A DNA stretch of 64,000 bases, from positions 434,001 through 498,000 of the forward strand of contig DAINDF010000001.1 in the NCBI GenBank assembly GCA_036732005.1, written 5' to 3'. The notes under the pieces were generated by a model. The model was given only the letters and a program-made list of their open reading frames with translations. It ran no database searches and was not told where the DNA came from. Position 1 is the stretch's first letter. Every line of letters begins with the position of its first letter. The position numbers and the translations under genes were made by a program. Shown piece after piece: positions 18,552-27,965 of the stretch. The DNA comes from UBA1926 sp036732005. Its GTDB lineage: Bacteria; Planctomycetota; Phycisphaerae; Phycisphaerales; UBA1924.

Positions 18552-18959
18552 TCAGATCACCAAGTCGATCATCCGTCCCGAGCCGAGTGTGCGCCGGATG
18601 GTCTCCTCGAAGGCCACCGCTCGGGGCGCGGGGGGAGGGGAAGGGGGCGGGAGATCGCCGAGGCGGGCGAGGGTGTCGTCTCGCCTTGGGGGGAGGTGGT
18701 GCGGCGGGGTGGGGCTGGATGGCGGAACGACCGGGTCCCCGGCGGCGACCCGAGCCCGCATCGCCAGGGCGCGCAGGTAATCCGCGTATGGCACAGCGCC
18801 GGGGCCGGCCCGGAAGGCGTCGACCGTGGCAGGCGGGCCGGGGCAGGGGCGGGCGACATCGGCGGCGCGCGTGTCGTGCGTGCCCGCTCGGCCCGCGGGG
18901 GGCGGGGCCGCGACCGCGAAGAAAGCGGGGCTCGAGATGTGGGGGACGCGCTCGACCAC
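18552..18959 (-). CDS. Hypothetical proline/alanine-rich protein
   Basis: A possible 135-aa frame with a GTG start. The composition is biased (proline-rich centre SSPTPPHHLPPRRD), but the C-terminus AFEETIRRTLGSGRMIDLVI and the segment VPYADYLRALAMRARVAAGD look like ordinary helices. No Shine-Dalgarno sequence or homologue is recognisable. The rest of 18.47-19.12 kb shows no gene, so this is listed as the best candidate only. Confidence 0.35.
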   Translation of the reverse strand: MVERVPHISSPAFFAVAAPPPAGRAGTHDTRAADVARPCPGPPATVDAFRAGPGAVPYADYLRALAMRARVAAGDPVVPPSSPTPPHHLPPRRDDTLARLGDLPPPSPPPAPRAVAFEETIRRTLGSGRMIDLVI

Positions 18960-19124
18960 CGGGGGACGGGGTACAGACGGCGTGCCAGGGTTCGGGCGGG
19001 CTGGTCAGGCCCGATAAGAACCGTGCGCGCGTGCCGCCGGGTGGATCTTCCGCTTGGCCGTGCCGGGGCGCGGGATCGGGCGTGTTGTGTCGGGGCAACA
19101 TCGTGCGTGGCGTAGAGTGATCGC

Positions 19125-20249
19125 GTGTTGGTGGACGACCTCGATTTCGATCTCCCGCCTTCGCTCATCGCGACGGCGCCGGTTGAGCCGCGGGACTCGG
19201 CCCGGCTGCTGGTGATCTCGCGGTCGGATCCGGGCCGGCTGGAGCACCGGCGTGTGCGCGACCTGCCCGAACTGGTGGAGCGAGGGGACGCGATGGTCTT
19301 CAACCGGTCCCGGGTGCTGCCGGCCCGGTTCCTGGCGCGGAGCCTCTCCACCGGTGGGCGGGCGGAGGGGCTGTGGCTCCGCGATGACGGGCGGGCAGAG
19401 GACGGGCGGCGGGTGTGGGTCGCGTTGGTGAAGGCGAGGCGGCACCGGGCGGGACGCGTGCTCGAATTGGTCGATGCCCGGGGCGGGGCGACCGGGGTTC
19501 GGCTGGAGTTCCTGGGGCCCGCTGCGGATGAACCCGGGGCGTGGCGGCTGGGGGTGGATTCGGACTGGGAGGACACACCCGCTTTGCTGGATCGCGTGGG
19601 GTTGCCGCCGCTGCCGCCCTACATCAGGCATGCCAGGCGGGACGCGGGTCTTGAGACGGAGGACGAGCGGGACCGGGAGCGGTACCAGACGGTCTACGCG
19701 GGATCGACGGCGTCGCCGAGCGGGGAGGGGTCGGCGGGGGCGGTGGCGGCTCCGACGGCTGGGCTGCACTTCACCCCGGCGCTGCTGTCGGCGTTGGACG
19801 GGCGGGGGGTGAGCCGGCACGAGGTGGTGCTGCATGTCGGGACGGGGACCTTCAAACCGGTGGAGGTCGCGGACCTCGACGAGCACCCGATGCACGCGGA
19901 GTGGTGCTCGATGCCGGAGGGGGTGCGCGGGGCGCTGTCGTCGGCTCGGCGGGTGATCGCGGTGGGGACGACCTCGGCGCGGACGGTCGAGGCGTACGCG
20001 GCGCTGTCGGAGTCCGGCGGGGTGCTGCCCGAGTGGCTCGAGACGGACCTGCTGATCCAGCCGGGGTATCGGTGGCGTCGGGTGGACGGGCTGTTGACGA
20101 ACTTCCATCTGCCGCGTTCGACGCTGCTGGCGCTGGTCGCGGCGTTGGTGCCCGGCGGGATCGGGCGGGTGCGCGAGGTGTACGGCGAGGCGATCCGGGA
20201 GGGGTACCGGTTCTTTTCTTACGGCGATGCGATGCTGATTCTGCCCTGA
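19125..20249 (+). CDS. queA: S-adenosylmethionine:tRNA ribosyltransferase-isomerase
   Basis: This is a 374-aa QueA, which adds the cyclopentene part of queuosine to tRNA from SAM. Family motifs are LPPSLIATAPVEPRDSARLLV near the start, FNRSRVLPARF (about residue 60), the AAPTAGLHFTP motif (about 210), HVGTGTFKPV (about 245) and LLTNFHLPRSTLLALVAAL near the C-terminus. It starts at GTG 19125, with GTG 19131 an in-frame alternative. A short lysine-poor insertion (STASPSGEGSAG) precedes the PTAGLHF motif. No other queuosine genes are adjacent. It is followed by murE after about 110 nt. Confidence 0.93.
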   Translation: MLVDDLDFDLPPSLIATAPVEPRDSARLLVISRSDPGRLEHRRVRDLPELVERGDAMVFNRSRVLPARFLARSLSTGGRAEGLWLRDDGRAEDGRRVWVALVKARRHRAGRVLELVDARGGATGVRLEFLGPAADEPGAWRLGVDSDWEDTPALLDRVGLPPLPPYIRHARRDAGLETEDERDRERYQTVYAGSTASPSGEGSAGAVAAPTAGLHFTPALLSALDGRGVSRHEVVLHVGTGTFKPVEVADLDEHPMHAEWCSMPEGVRGALSSARRVIAVGTTSARTVEAYAALSESGGVLPEWLETDLLIQPGYRWRRVDGLLTNFHLPRSTLLALVAALVPGGIGRVREVYGEAIREGYRFFSYGDAMLILP

Positions 20250-20359
20250 GCGCGTCGGCTCGCGGCGCGGGTGATAGGCTCCGCGGGGGCGTGCGCGGGA
20301 AAGTGCCGGGGGCGGGGCCGTGCGGTCGATAGAACCCCGGTGAATTGCGGGGGATTCCA

Positions 20360-21922
20360 ATGCAGCTCGGCGATCTGATTTCGGAGTTGGGGATCCGGGT
20401 GGCGCGGGGCGGGGCCTCGGGTGTGCGCGTGAGCGACATGACCGAGGACAGCCGGACGGTGGTGCCGGGCTCGTTGTTCGTGGCGCGGGCGGGGCGGAAA
20501 TCGGACGGCCGCCGGTTCGCGCACGACGCGGTGCGCGCCGGGGCGTGCGCGATTCTGACCGACTCGGGAGCGGATGTGGAGTCGTTCCCGCTGGGCGCGG
20601 TGCTGCTGGTCTGCGAGGATGTTCCGCTGGCGACGGCGCTGCTTGCGGAGCGGCTGCACGGGAACCCGAGCCGGTCGCTGCTGCTTGTGGGCGTGACGGG
20701 GACGAACGGGAAGTCGACGGTGACGCAGCTGGTGCACCAGTTGCTGAACCGATGCGGGGTGCGTTGCGGGATGATCGGGACGGTGGAAGTCGACGACGGG
20801 CGGGAGGTGGCGCCCTCGCCCATGACGACGCCTCCCTCGATCGAGTTGAGCCGGACGCTGGCGACGATGGTCGAGACGGGGTGCCGGGCGGCGGTGATGG
20901 AGGTCTCGAGCCACGCGCTCGACCAGAAGCGTGCGGACGGGCTTTCGTTCGACGCGGCGGTGTTCACGAACCTGTCAGGGGACCATCTGGACTATCACGG
21001 GAGCGTTGAGGCGTATGTCGCGGCGAAGCGGCGTCTGTTCACGCTGCTCGATGCGGGCGTGGGCGGGCCGGCGATTCTGAACGCGGACGATCCGGTGGCG
21101 GGCTCGACGCCGGCGGCGCGGCCCGTGCGGTGCGGGATGGTCGATCCGGGTGCGTGCGACTGGTTCGTGCGTCGATCGGAGCCCTCGGTGGAGGGTGAGT
21201 GGCTGGACCTGGCGTGGGCGGGAGGGCGGATCGGGGCGCGGGTCCCGCTGGTGGGCGGGCACAACGCGATGAACGCGTTGCAGGCGACGGCGGCGGCGTG
21301 GACGGTTCTGGAGCGGGCGGGGATGGAGCCGGAGCGGGCGCGGCGTTCGCTCGAGCAGGCGCTGACGCTGGTTCGGCCGCCGCGTGGGCGGCTGGAGGCG
21401 GTGCACGAGGAAGGGGACGACATCGCGGTGTTCGTGGACTATGCGCACACGGACGACGCGTTGGCCCGTTCGCTGGCGGCGGTGGGTTCGGTGAAGCCGA
21501 CGGGCTCGCGGCTGTGGGTCGTGTTCGGGTGCGGCGGCGAGCGGGATCGGACGAAGCGTCCGCGGATGGGTCTGGCGGCGGTGCGCGGGGCGGACCGTGT
21601 GGTGGTGACGAGCGACAACCCGCGGTCGGAATCGCCCGCGCGGATCATCGCGGATGTGATGGACGGGGTCCCTCGCGAGAAGCGGGATTCGGTGACGGTG
21701 CACATCGACCGCGACCGGGCGATTCTCTCGGCGATCGAGTCGGCGTCACCCGGTGATGTGGTCGTGATCGCGGGGAAGGGGCACGAGACGGAGCAGGTTC
21801 TGCCGGACGGGGCCGGGGGGACGGTGTCGCGCTGGTTCGTGGACCAGGAGTTCGCGGCGCTGGGGCTGGCGGAGAGGCGGGCGCGGGCGATGAAGGCGTC
21901 GGGCACGGGGCTGGTGGTGTGA
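20360..21922 (+). CDS. murE: UDP-N-acetylmuramoyl-tripeptide synthetase, meso-DAP type
   Basis: This is a 520-aa Mur ligase that adds the third residue to the peptidoglycan stem peptide. The ATP loop is GVTGTNGKSTV (about residue 115). The catalytic region contains VMEVSSHALDQKR (about 180) and FTNLSGDHLDYHG, and the C-terminal domain shows VFVDYAHTDDAL and TSDNPRSESP. The DNPR tetrad is the meso-diaminopimelate-recognising signature, so the stem peptide is inferred to carry mDAP. The start at ATG 20360 has GGGGGA at a good distance. The stop overlaps the murF start (GTGA). Confidence 0.95.
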   Translation: MQLGDLISELGIRVARGGASGVRVSDMTEDSRTVVPGSLFVARAGRKSDGRRFAHDAVRAGACAILTDSGADVESFPLGAVLLVCEDVPLATALLAERLHGNPSRSLLLVGVTGTNGKSTVTQLVHQLLNRCGVRCGMIGTVEVDDGREVAPSPMTTPPSIELSRTLATMVETGCRAAVMEVSSHALDQKRADGLSFDAAVFTNLSGDHLDYHGSVEAYVAAKRRLFTLLDAGVGGPAILNADDPVAGSTPAARPVRCGMVDPGACDWFVRRSEPSVEGEWLDLAWAGGRIGARVPLVGGHNAMNALQATAAAWTVLERAGMEPERARRSLEQALTLVRPPRGRLEAVHEEGDDIAVFVDYAHTDDALARSLAAVGSVKPTGSRLWVVFGCGGERDRTKRPRMGLAAVRGADRVVVTSDNPRSESPARIIADVMDGVPREKRDSVTVHIDRDRAILSAIESASPGDVVVIAGKGHETEQVLPDGAGGTVSRWFVDQEFAALGLAERRARAMKASGTGLVV

Positions 21923-23370
21923 GCGGGCTGATCGGCGCACACGGGCTTGCGCTCGACGCGGTGGCGGCCCTGCTCGGGGGGCGGTGGGTTATCTCACCGA
22001 GCCGGGGCGGGCGGCACGGGCCGGTTCTGGGCGCGTCGATCGACACCCGGACGCTCAAGCCCGGCGAGGTTTTCTTTGCGCTGCGTGGGGATCGGGCGGA
22101 CGGGCACGCTTTTCTGGACGCGGCGGCGGCGGCGGGGTGCCCGCTCGCGGTGGTCGACCGCGAGGTCGGCGTGCGTGCGCCGGGCATGGCGGTGCTGCGG
22201 GTGGCGGACGCGCGGGCGGCGCTGGGGGTGCTGGCGCGGGGGTATCGGCGGGCCCTGAACGGGACGCGAGTGATCGGCGTCACGGGGTCGAACGGGAAGA
22301 CGACGACGACGAGGTTCCTGCACGCGGCGCTGGGCTCGACGATGCGGGGAACCTGCCCGTCGAAGAGCCACAACAACGATCTGGGGCTCCCGCTTACGCT
22401 GCTCGCGGCGCGGCCCGGGGACGACTATCTGATCTGCGAGATCGGGACGAGCGGGCCCGGGGAGATCGCGCGGTTGAGCGCGATCGCGGAGCCGGAGATC
22501 GGCGTGATCACCTCGATCGGTCGGGCTCACCTGGAGCGGCTGGGCTCGGTGTCGGGCGTGGCGGAGGAGAAGGCCGATCTCGTGCGCTCGCTGCCGACGG
22601 GCGGGCTGGGCGTGGTGATCGCGGATTCGCCGGAGTTGGCGGCGGCGCTGGCGGGGTTCATGGGGTGCCGGCTGGTGAGGGTCGGGGCGGGGGAGGGGGC
22701 GGAGATCCGCGTGGGTGGGTTCGAGCCTTCGGGGACGGGGATCGCGTTCGACTACCTGGGGAGCCGGGCGGAGGTTCCGCTGCCGGGGGCGCACAACGCG
22801 CTAAACGGAGCGATGGCGTTGCGGGTGGCGCAGGCCGCGGGGGTGCCGCTGCCGGAGGCGATCCGGGGGCTGGCACGGGCGGCGGCGCCGCCGATGCGTC
22901 TCGAGCGGCTCGATGTTGCGACGCGCGATGGCGGCGTGGTGGTGGTGAACGACGCGTACAACGCCAACCCGGAGTCGATGCGGGCGACGCTCGGCGTGTT
23001 CCTCGATGGCGGGCTGGACCCTGCGGGGTGGGCCCGCGGGACGGGCGGGCGGCGGGTGCTGGTGTTGGGCGAGATGCTGGAGATGGGCTCGGGGAGCGCG
23101 GGGATGCACCGGGAGATCGCCGAAGGATTGGCGGCCCGGGTGGGCGACCTCGACGGGGTTGTGCTGGTGGGCAGGCACGCGGCGCCGATGGCGGAGATCC
23201 TCGAGGCGGCGCGTGCGGGGGTGGTGCTGCTGGCAGAGCCGGACGCGTCGGGCGATTGGGCGGACCGGGCCGCGGCGTTGATTCGGGGTGGTGACCTGGT
23301 GTTGCTGAAGGGCTCGCGCGGGATGAGGCTCGAACGGGTGATCGACGCGTTGCGAGCGCGGGGCGTGTAG
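21919..23370 (+). CDS. murF: UDP-N-acetylmuramoyl-tripeptide--D-alanyl-D-alanine ligase
   Basis: This is a 483-aa Mur ligase with ATP loop GVTGSNGKTTTT (about residue 115), the CPSKSHNNDLGLPLTLL segment and EIGTSGPGEI typical of MurF, and the C-terminal NDAYNANPESMRA and VLGEMLEMG motifs. It starts with GTG overlapping the murE stop by 4 nt, so murE and murF are translationally coupled. It acts in the cytoplasm, completing the UDP-MurNAc-pentapeptide that MraY (next gene) loads on the lipid carrier. Confidence 0.95.
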   Translation: MSGLIGAHGLALDAVAALLGGRWVISPSRGGRHGPVLGASIDTRTLKPGEVFFALRGDRADGHAFLDAAAAAGCPLAVVDREVGVRAPGMAVLRVADARAALGVLARGYRRALNGTRVIGVTGSNGKTTTTRFLHAALGSTMRGTCPSKSHNNDLGLPLTLLAARPGDDYLICEIGTSGPGEIARLSAIAEPEIGVITSIGRAHLERLGSVSGVAEEKADLVRSLPTGGLGVVIADSPELAAALAGFMGCRLVRVGAGEGAEIRVGGFEPSGTGIAFDYLGSRAEVPLPGAHNALNGAMALRVAQAAGVPLPEAIRGLARAAAPPMRLERLDVATRDGGVVVVNDAYNANPESMRATLGVFLDGGLDPAGWARGTGGRRVLVLGEMLEMGSGSAGMHREIAEGLAARVGDLDGVVLVGRHAAPMAEILEAARAGVVLLAEPDASGDWADRAAALIRGGDLVLLKGSRGMRLERVIDALRARGV

Positions 23371-23408
23371 CCTTCTCGGGGTGGTCCGTTGGATTCGAGG
23401 GAGCACGG

Positions 23409-24581
23409 ATGCTCTATTGGATACTCGACATCGCGCGTCGCTGGCTCGACGAGATCGGGCTGTACTCGGTGGTTCGCGTGCTGGACCAGGTGGAGTTCCG
23501 CGCGTTTGCGGCGGCGTTTCTTTCGTTCCTGCTGGTGATCGTTGCGGGGCGGCCTGTGATCCGGCAGTTGACGCGGCTCAAGATCGGGGACGCGGGGTCG
23601 ACGGACGCGGAGGCGCTGCGGGCGCACGCGGCGAACAAGGCGAACACCCCGACGATGGGCGGCGTGCTGATCGGCGGGGCGATCCTGGTCTCGACGGTGC
23701 TGCTGGCGGACATCCGGCAGATGCATGTGCAGCTCGGGCTGGTGGTGCTGCTGTGGCTGGGCGTGCTGGGCGGGTTCGACGATTGGCTGAAGCTGACCGC
23801 GCGGCGCCGGGGGACGGGGCGGCAGGGGCTGTTCGCGTGGGAGAAGATGGTCTTTCAGCTGGGGCTCGGGGTGATCGTCGGGTTCTTCGCGTACAACGCG
23901 GGGGACGACCCGGCGACGCCGCTCGACCTGGCGCATGTGCTGAACCTGCCGTTCCAGCGGACCTTCCTGCCGGGCGGGGGGGGTGTTGCGGAAGGTTTGA
24001 TTTACCTGAGCGCGCCGGTGTTCATCGCTATCTCGGCGCTGCTGATCGCGGGCATGTCGAACGCGGTGAACATCACGGATGGGATGGACGGGCTGGCGGG
24101 GGGCGTGTCGGCCACGGTGTCGTTCGGGCTGATGGTGCTCGCGTTGATCGCGGGGTCGGACGGGTTCAGTCAGTACCTGCTGGTGCCGCATGTGGCCTTC
24201 GTGAACGAGCTCGCGGTGCTCGCGGGGTCGATGGCCGGGGCGTGCATCGGGTTCCTGTGGTGGAACGGGTCGCCCGCGCTGGTGTTCATGGGGGACACGG
24301 GGTCGCTGGCGCTGGGTGGGCTGATCGCGTACCTGGCGATCGCGATCCGGCAGGAGATCGCCATGCTGATCATGAGCGGGGTGTTCCTGCTCGAGATCGG
24401 CTCGGTGGTGCTGCAGGTGGGCTACTTCAAGGCGTCGGGCGGGAAGCGGGTCTTCCGCTGCGCCCCGTATCACCACCACCTGCACCTGGGCGGGTGGACG
24501 GAATCACAGGTCGTGACGCGGCTGTGGATCGTCTCGATCCTGTTGGGTCTGGTCGGGCTCACGCTGCTGAAACTGCGGTAG
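23409..24581 (+). CDS. mraY: Phospho-N-acetylmuramoyl-pentapeptide transferase
   Basis: This is a 390-aa polytopic membrane enzyme forming lipid I. About ten hydrophobic segments are visible. Family motifs are KANTPTMGGVLI (about residue 77), GGFDDWLKL (about 118), the active-site loop MSNAVNITDGMDGLAGG (about 217), FMGDTGSLALGG (about 297) and PYHHHLHLGGW (about 352). It starts at ATG 23409, 38 nt after murF. The order murE-murF-mraY is that of the dcw cluster, but murD, ftsW and murG do not follow here, so the cluster is cut short. Confidence 0.96.
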   Translation: MLYWILDIARRWLDEIGLYSVVRVLDQVEFRAFAAAFLSFLLVIVAGRPVIRQLTRLKIGDAGSTDAEALRAHAANKANTPTMGGVLIGGAILVSTVLLADIRQMHVQLGLVVLLWLGVLGGFDDWLKLTARRRGTGRQGLFAWEKMVFQLGLGVIVGFFAYNAGDDPATPLDLAHVLNLPFQRTFLPGGGGVAEGLIYLSAPVFIAISALLIAGMSNAVNITDGMDGLAGGVSATVSFGLMVLALIAGSDGFSQYLLVPHVAFVNELAVLAGSMAGACIGFLWWNGSPALVFMGDTGSLALGGLIAYLAIAIRQEIAMLIMSGVFLLEIGSVVLQVGYFKASGGKRVFRCAPYHHHLHLGGWTESQVVTRLWIVSILLGLVGLTLLKLR

Positions 24582-24620
24582 GCTCCTCGGAAACTCGCGG
24601 GCCATCATGGAGGACTCCCG

Positions 24621-24989
24621 ATGCGATCGATGCTCTCGCTCTCTGTGCTCACGCTCGCGGCGGCGGTTTCGGGGGGGTGCTGGAACGCGTACAACGAGAC
24701 GACGCACGCGCCCGCCGAGACAGCACCGGATGGATTGGTGATCGGGGCCGCGACGGTGGTGGCGGTGCGGCCCGATGTGCTGGGGGCGGCGGCGGGGTTG
24801 CCGGTGACGGCGGGGACGCACGGGATCAACGGGGCGCAGGTCGTGCTGCAGGGTTCGCTGGTGGGCGTTGACAGGACCTGGATCACGCTCGACGAGGCGG
24901 GCGGGGAGCGTCGGTGGATCCGCCTTGAGGTGGTGAGTTGGGTGAGCCAGGCGACGCCGCCACCGGATGAGCAAGCCGCCGGGGGCTGA
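24621..24989 (+). CDS. Small putative lipoprotein, unknown function
   Basis: This is a 122-aa protein with a signal sequence (MRSMLSLSVLTLAAAVSGGC) ending in a lipobox, Cys at position 20. The mature part contains a repeated small beta pattern (VVLQGSLVGVDRTWITLDE) reminiscent of a short SH3-like or OB-type fold, but no family is recognisable. It starts 39 nt after mraY with GGAGG nearby and is probably the last gene of the murE-murF-mraY unit before the bidirectional terminator at 25.06 kb. Confidence 0.65.
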   Translation: MRSMLSLSVLTLAAAVSGGCWNAYNETTHAPAETAPDGLVIGAATVVAVRPDVLGAAAGLPVTAGTHGINGAQVVLQGSLVGVDRTWITLDEAGGERRWIRLEVVSWVSQATPPPDEQAAGG

Positions 24990-25057
24990 CGCGTGCGCCC
25001 GGGAGGGCCGGTGCCGCGCGGCTTCGGTGCGGGCGGGCGGAACACGGGGAAGAAAAA

Positions 25058-25083
25058 GGGCCCGCGCCGAGAGGCGCGGGCCC
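25058..25083. terminator. Bidirectional intrinsic terminator
   Basis: A perfect 11-bp stem GGGCCCGCGCC/GGCGCGGGCCC with a GAGA loop. On the minus strand it is followed by CTTTTTCTT, a strong terminator for the dockerin protein gene; on the plus strand the tail is weak (TTGTGCATT). It sits between the converging lipoprotein and dockerin genes. Confidence 0.88.
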
Positions 25084-25124
25084 TTGTGCATTGGGTCAGA
25101 TCCGGTCCTTGGACCGGGCCCGGG

Positions 25125-27791
25125 TTACGGGCAACCGGCCTGGAAGGCGGTGATGAAGGCGTTGATGTCGGCGAGGTCGAAGATGCCGAAGGGGGCGACG
25201 AGGTCGGCGATCGGGTCCTGGGTGGTGAAGCCGACGACGAAGGCGTTGATGTCGGCGAGGTCCAGGATGCCGTAGGGCTGGGCGATGTCGGCGTCGTTGC
25301 AGCCGAGGGCGATCAGGGCCAGGTCGTCGGCGTCGACATCGTCGTCGCCGTCGAGGTCGCCCTCGCAGTAGGTGCTGCCGGTGCCGATGTTCGAGGCGAT
25401 GATGGCCGCGTCGGCGGAGTCAACGACGCCGTCGAGGTTGATGTCGCCGAAGACGGTTTCGAGGACGGAGAGGACGAAGTCGCGGTCGGCCGCGTCGACG
25501 ACGAGGTCGCCGTTCATGTCGGCGGAGAGGTCCATGTTGACGGCCTGCTCGAGGTCGGACCAGTCGCCGTAGTTATCCATGACATACTCGATGTCGTCGC
25601 AGTCGACGGCGCCGTCCCAGCCGTTGGGCTCCCAGCCCGGGGTGGGGAGGTCGCCGGCGATGTCGGCGGCGGAGTCGCCGTTGTTGTAGGTGCCGCGGGC
25701 GAGGGTGGTGCCGAAGAAGTTGCCCCCGAAGGCGTTGTCAACGGCGAGGAAGCCCGCGCCGCGGTCGAGGACATCGTTGACCATCGCCAGGCCGTCGGCG
25801 GCGTAGCGGACATCGGCGGCGGTGAAGTTGCCGTCGTTGTTGTGGTCGCCCAGGATCTCGAAGGAGGCGAGGCCCGAGCCGGTCCAGGCGGGCCCGCCGT
25901 TGCGGGAGCGCCATGCGGCGACCATGTTGTCGAGGTCGTTGATGTCGCGGACCCCGTTGGCGTCGAAGTCGCCGGCGATCTTGTTGACCGAGTTGGCGCC
26001 GAGCAGGGTGTTGTAGTTGATGAGGGTGCCGTTGACGGTGCGGTAGTGCGAGCCGGTGTTGCCGTCGGTGTAGGTGGTGTTGGCGGTGCGGGTGGGCGAG
26101 CGGCCCGCGGTGTTGGAGTTGAACGAGTCGAGCAGCGGGTTGGCGAAGGTGTTGGCGGGGTCGTTCAGGGTGAACGACTGGACATTGGGGTTGAGGGCGC
26201 TGTTGGCGACGATGGCGATGGGCTGGGTGCCGTCGGCGTCGAAGTCGGCGGGGACATTGTCCGGGGCCGCGGTGAGGAGGAACGACTCGGCGAGGAGTTC
26301 GCCGGGCATGAAGTCGGACTGGGCGCCGCCCGGGACGGTGACGAAGGCGGAGATGGAGCGGAGGATGTTGTTCATGTAGGCCGCGGCCGCCGGGTTGGCG
26401 GGGGCGGGGTTGCCGGCGAAGGGGTTCGGGCCGGTCTCGGAGGGGAGCCAGCCCCATCCGCCGAGCGAGGCGCCGGCGTTGCGCGGGTCGCCTCGGAAGG
26501 AGAAGGCCGCGGGGCCGGTGATGTTGTAGCCGTTGGGCCCGCCGTCGATGACATTCTCGATGGTGGGGCGGGCGGCGACGGTGCCGCCCTTGATGTCGGC
26601 GATGACGGCGAGGCAGTCGAATTCCTCGTTGATGAGGCGGCTGTTCTCGATGAGTCGCTCGGCGCCGGTGTGGCCCACGCCGAGGCGGGTGTTGCGGACG
26701 GTTGTGTCGAGGTTGCCCGAGCCGGACTTGTTGGAGGGGAGGTAGTCGGGTCCGACAAGGTCGTGGATGCTGCTGGTCAGGCGGAGCCCGATGTTCTCAC
26801 CGATGCCGAAGGAGGGGTCGAGGCCGATGCCGTTCATGAAGGCGTTGCGGGTGCCCGAGCCGGAGTCGCGGGTGACCTTGGTGAGGTTCTCGCCGTTGGC
26901 GCGGCGGCCGGTGGCGGCGAGGTGGCGGAGGTCGGACATGAGGATCTCGCTCATGCCGACGCCGTAGTTGACCGCGGCGGCGACGGGGACGATGGAGATG
27001 CCGAAGTCGTAGACGGTGAAGGAGTCGGGGTTGCCGAGGTTGGTGTTGAGGCGGGTGAGCGGGCGGAGGAGGTTGCTCTGGTTGGTCGGGGTTCCGTCCT
27101 TGTTGAGGGCGACGACGGGGTTGCCGCCGTAGCCGGTGGCGCCGGGGGAGCGGAGGGGGCTGTTGGCGCCGTTGACGATACCGAACCAGGCGAGGGGCAC
27201 ATCGGAGGTGGAGAAGTCGACATGGAGCCCGGCGCCGCTGCCGTCACCGGTGACGCCCGGCTCGAAGGAGCCCGGGACGGGGAGGAAAGGGGCGCCCGAG
27301 CGGTTGGCCGAGTTGCCCAGGGGCTGGAGGACCGAGCCGACGACGAGGTTCAGGCGCTGCCAGATCGAAGAGGAAACATGGTTGGAGTTGCCCGGGTCAT
27401 CAACGGTCGAGCCGTCCATGTCGGTATCGAAGAGGTCGCCGTTCTCATCGAAGACGAGTGAGAAGAGGTCGAACTCGCGGATGCCGTTGCCCGAGCCGGC
27501 GATGCGGTAGTGGAAGAGCCACTGGGTGTCGTCGATGGTGCCGCTGCCGCAGGTGAAGGGGGCGGTGAGGCACCCGCCGGAGTTGGGGGCGAGCTGGTCG
27601 GGGAAGAGGCTGCCGAGCGAGCCCGCGCGGCCGTCGCCGTCGACATCGATGAAGTCGTTGGTCGAGGCGTCGGCGCGGAAGAACGACTCCTGGAGCGTGG
27701 CTCCCGAGCCGGTGAGCACGAGCGGGTCGGCCTGGACGGTGGCGGCGGCGCCGCACGCGGCGATGAGAATCGCGATATGATTCGCCTTCAT
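25125..27791 (-). CDS. Secreted PstS-like binding-fold protein with C-terminal GC-type dockerin tail
   Basis: This is an 888-aa protein. The signal peptide is MKANHIAILIAACGAAATVQA; the ATG at 27791 has GGAGGAAAC upstream, which decides the start. The N-terminal 450 residues resemble a phosphate-type periplasmic binding protein: LTGSGATLQESFF at the start, FSTSDVPLAWFG (about 180) and VTRDSGSGTRNAFMNG (about 290), which corresponds to the SGTR phosphate-binding loop. The C-terminal 300 residues hold Ca-binding dockerin-like D-x-N/D-x-D-G repeats (GDFDANGVRDINDLD, GDHNNDGNFTAADV, GDINLDGVVDSADAA, GDLDGDDDVDADDLA). The end is FDLADINAFITAFQAGCP, the GC-type dockerin terminus common in Phycisphaerae. 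A similar copy (YGILDLADINAFVVGF) precedes it. Confidence 0.82.
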   Translation of the reverse strand: MKANHIAILIAACGAAATVQADPLVLTGSGATLQESFFRADASTNDFIDVDGDGRAGSLGSLFPDQLAPNSGGCLTAPFTCGSGTIDDTQWLFHYRIAGSGNGIREFDLFSLVFDENGDLFDTDMDGSTVDDPGNSNHVSSSIWQRLNLVVGSVLQPLGNSANRSGAPFLPVPGSFEPGVTGDGSGAGLHVDFSTSDVPLAWFGIVNGANSPLRSPGATGYGGNPVVALNKDGTPTNQSNLLRPLTRLNTNLGNPDSFTVYDFGISIVPVAAAVNYGVGMSEILMSDLRHLAATGRRANGENLTKVTRDSGSGTRNAFMNGIGLDPSFGIGENIGLRLTSSIHDLVGPDYLPSNKSGSGNLDTTVRNTRLGVGHTGAERLIENSRLINEEFDCLAVIADIKGGTVAARPTIENVIDGGPNGYNITGPAAFSFRGDPRNAGASLGGWGWLPSETGPNPFAGNPAPANPAAAAYMNNILRSISAFVTVPGGAQSDFMPGELLAESFLLTAAPDNVPADFDADGTQPIAIVANSALNPNVQSFTLNDPANTFANPLLDSFNSNTAGRSPTRTANTTYTDGNTGSHYRTVNGTLINYNTLLGANSVNKIAGDFDANGVRDINDLDNMVAAWRSRNGGPAWTGSGLASFEILGDHNNDGNFTAADVRYAADGLAMVNDVLDRGAGFLAVDNAFGGNFFGTTLARGTYNNGDSAADIAGDLPTPGWEPNGWDGAVDCDDIEYVMDNYGDWSDLEQAVNMDLSADMNGDLVVDAADRDFVLSVLETVFGDINLDGVVDSADAAIIASNIGTGSTYCEGDLDGDDDVDADDLALIALGCNDADIAQPYGILDLADINAFVVGFTTQDPIADLVAPFGIFDLADINAFITAFQAGCP

Positions 27792-27965
27792 TGCTGGTTT
27801 CCTCCGAGTGGTTGGGGTCGGGAAGGGCGTCGAGGCCCGTGCGTACCGATCGCGCCCCGCGGGCCGGCCTCCGTTGCCCGCGGCGAACTCTCTCAATGCC
27901 TCCGCACGCACGCTGCGAGGGAGAAAGACACGGCGTCCGGTCTCGCGGACGCCGGTCGGGATCGA

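Noticed and set aside
24993..27461. Long plus-strand frame of 822 aa opposite the binding-protein/dockerin gene
   Set aside because: The composition is almost only Val, Gly, Ala, Asp and Glu. It mirrors the regular codon pattern of the real minus-strand gene, which has signal peptide, ribosome binding site and dockerin motifs.
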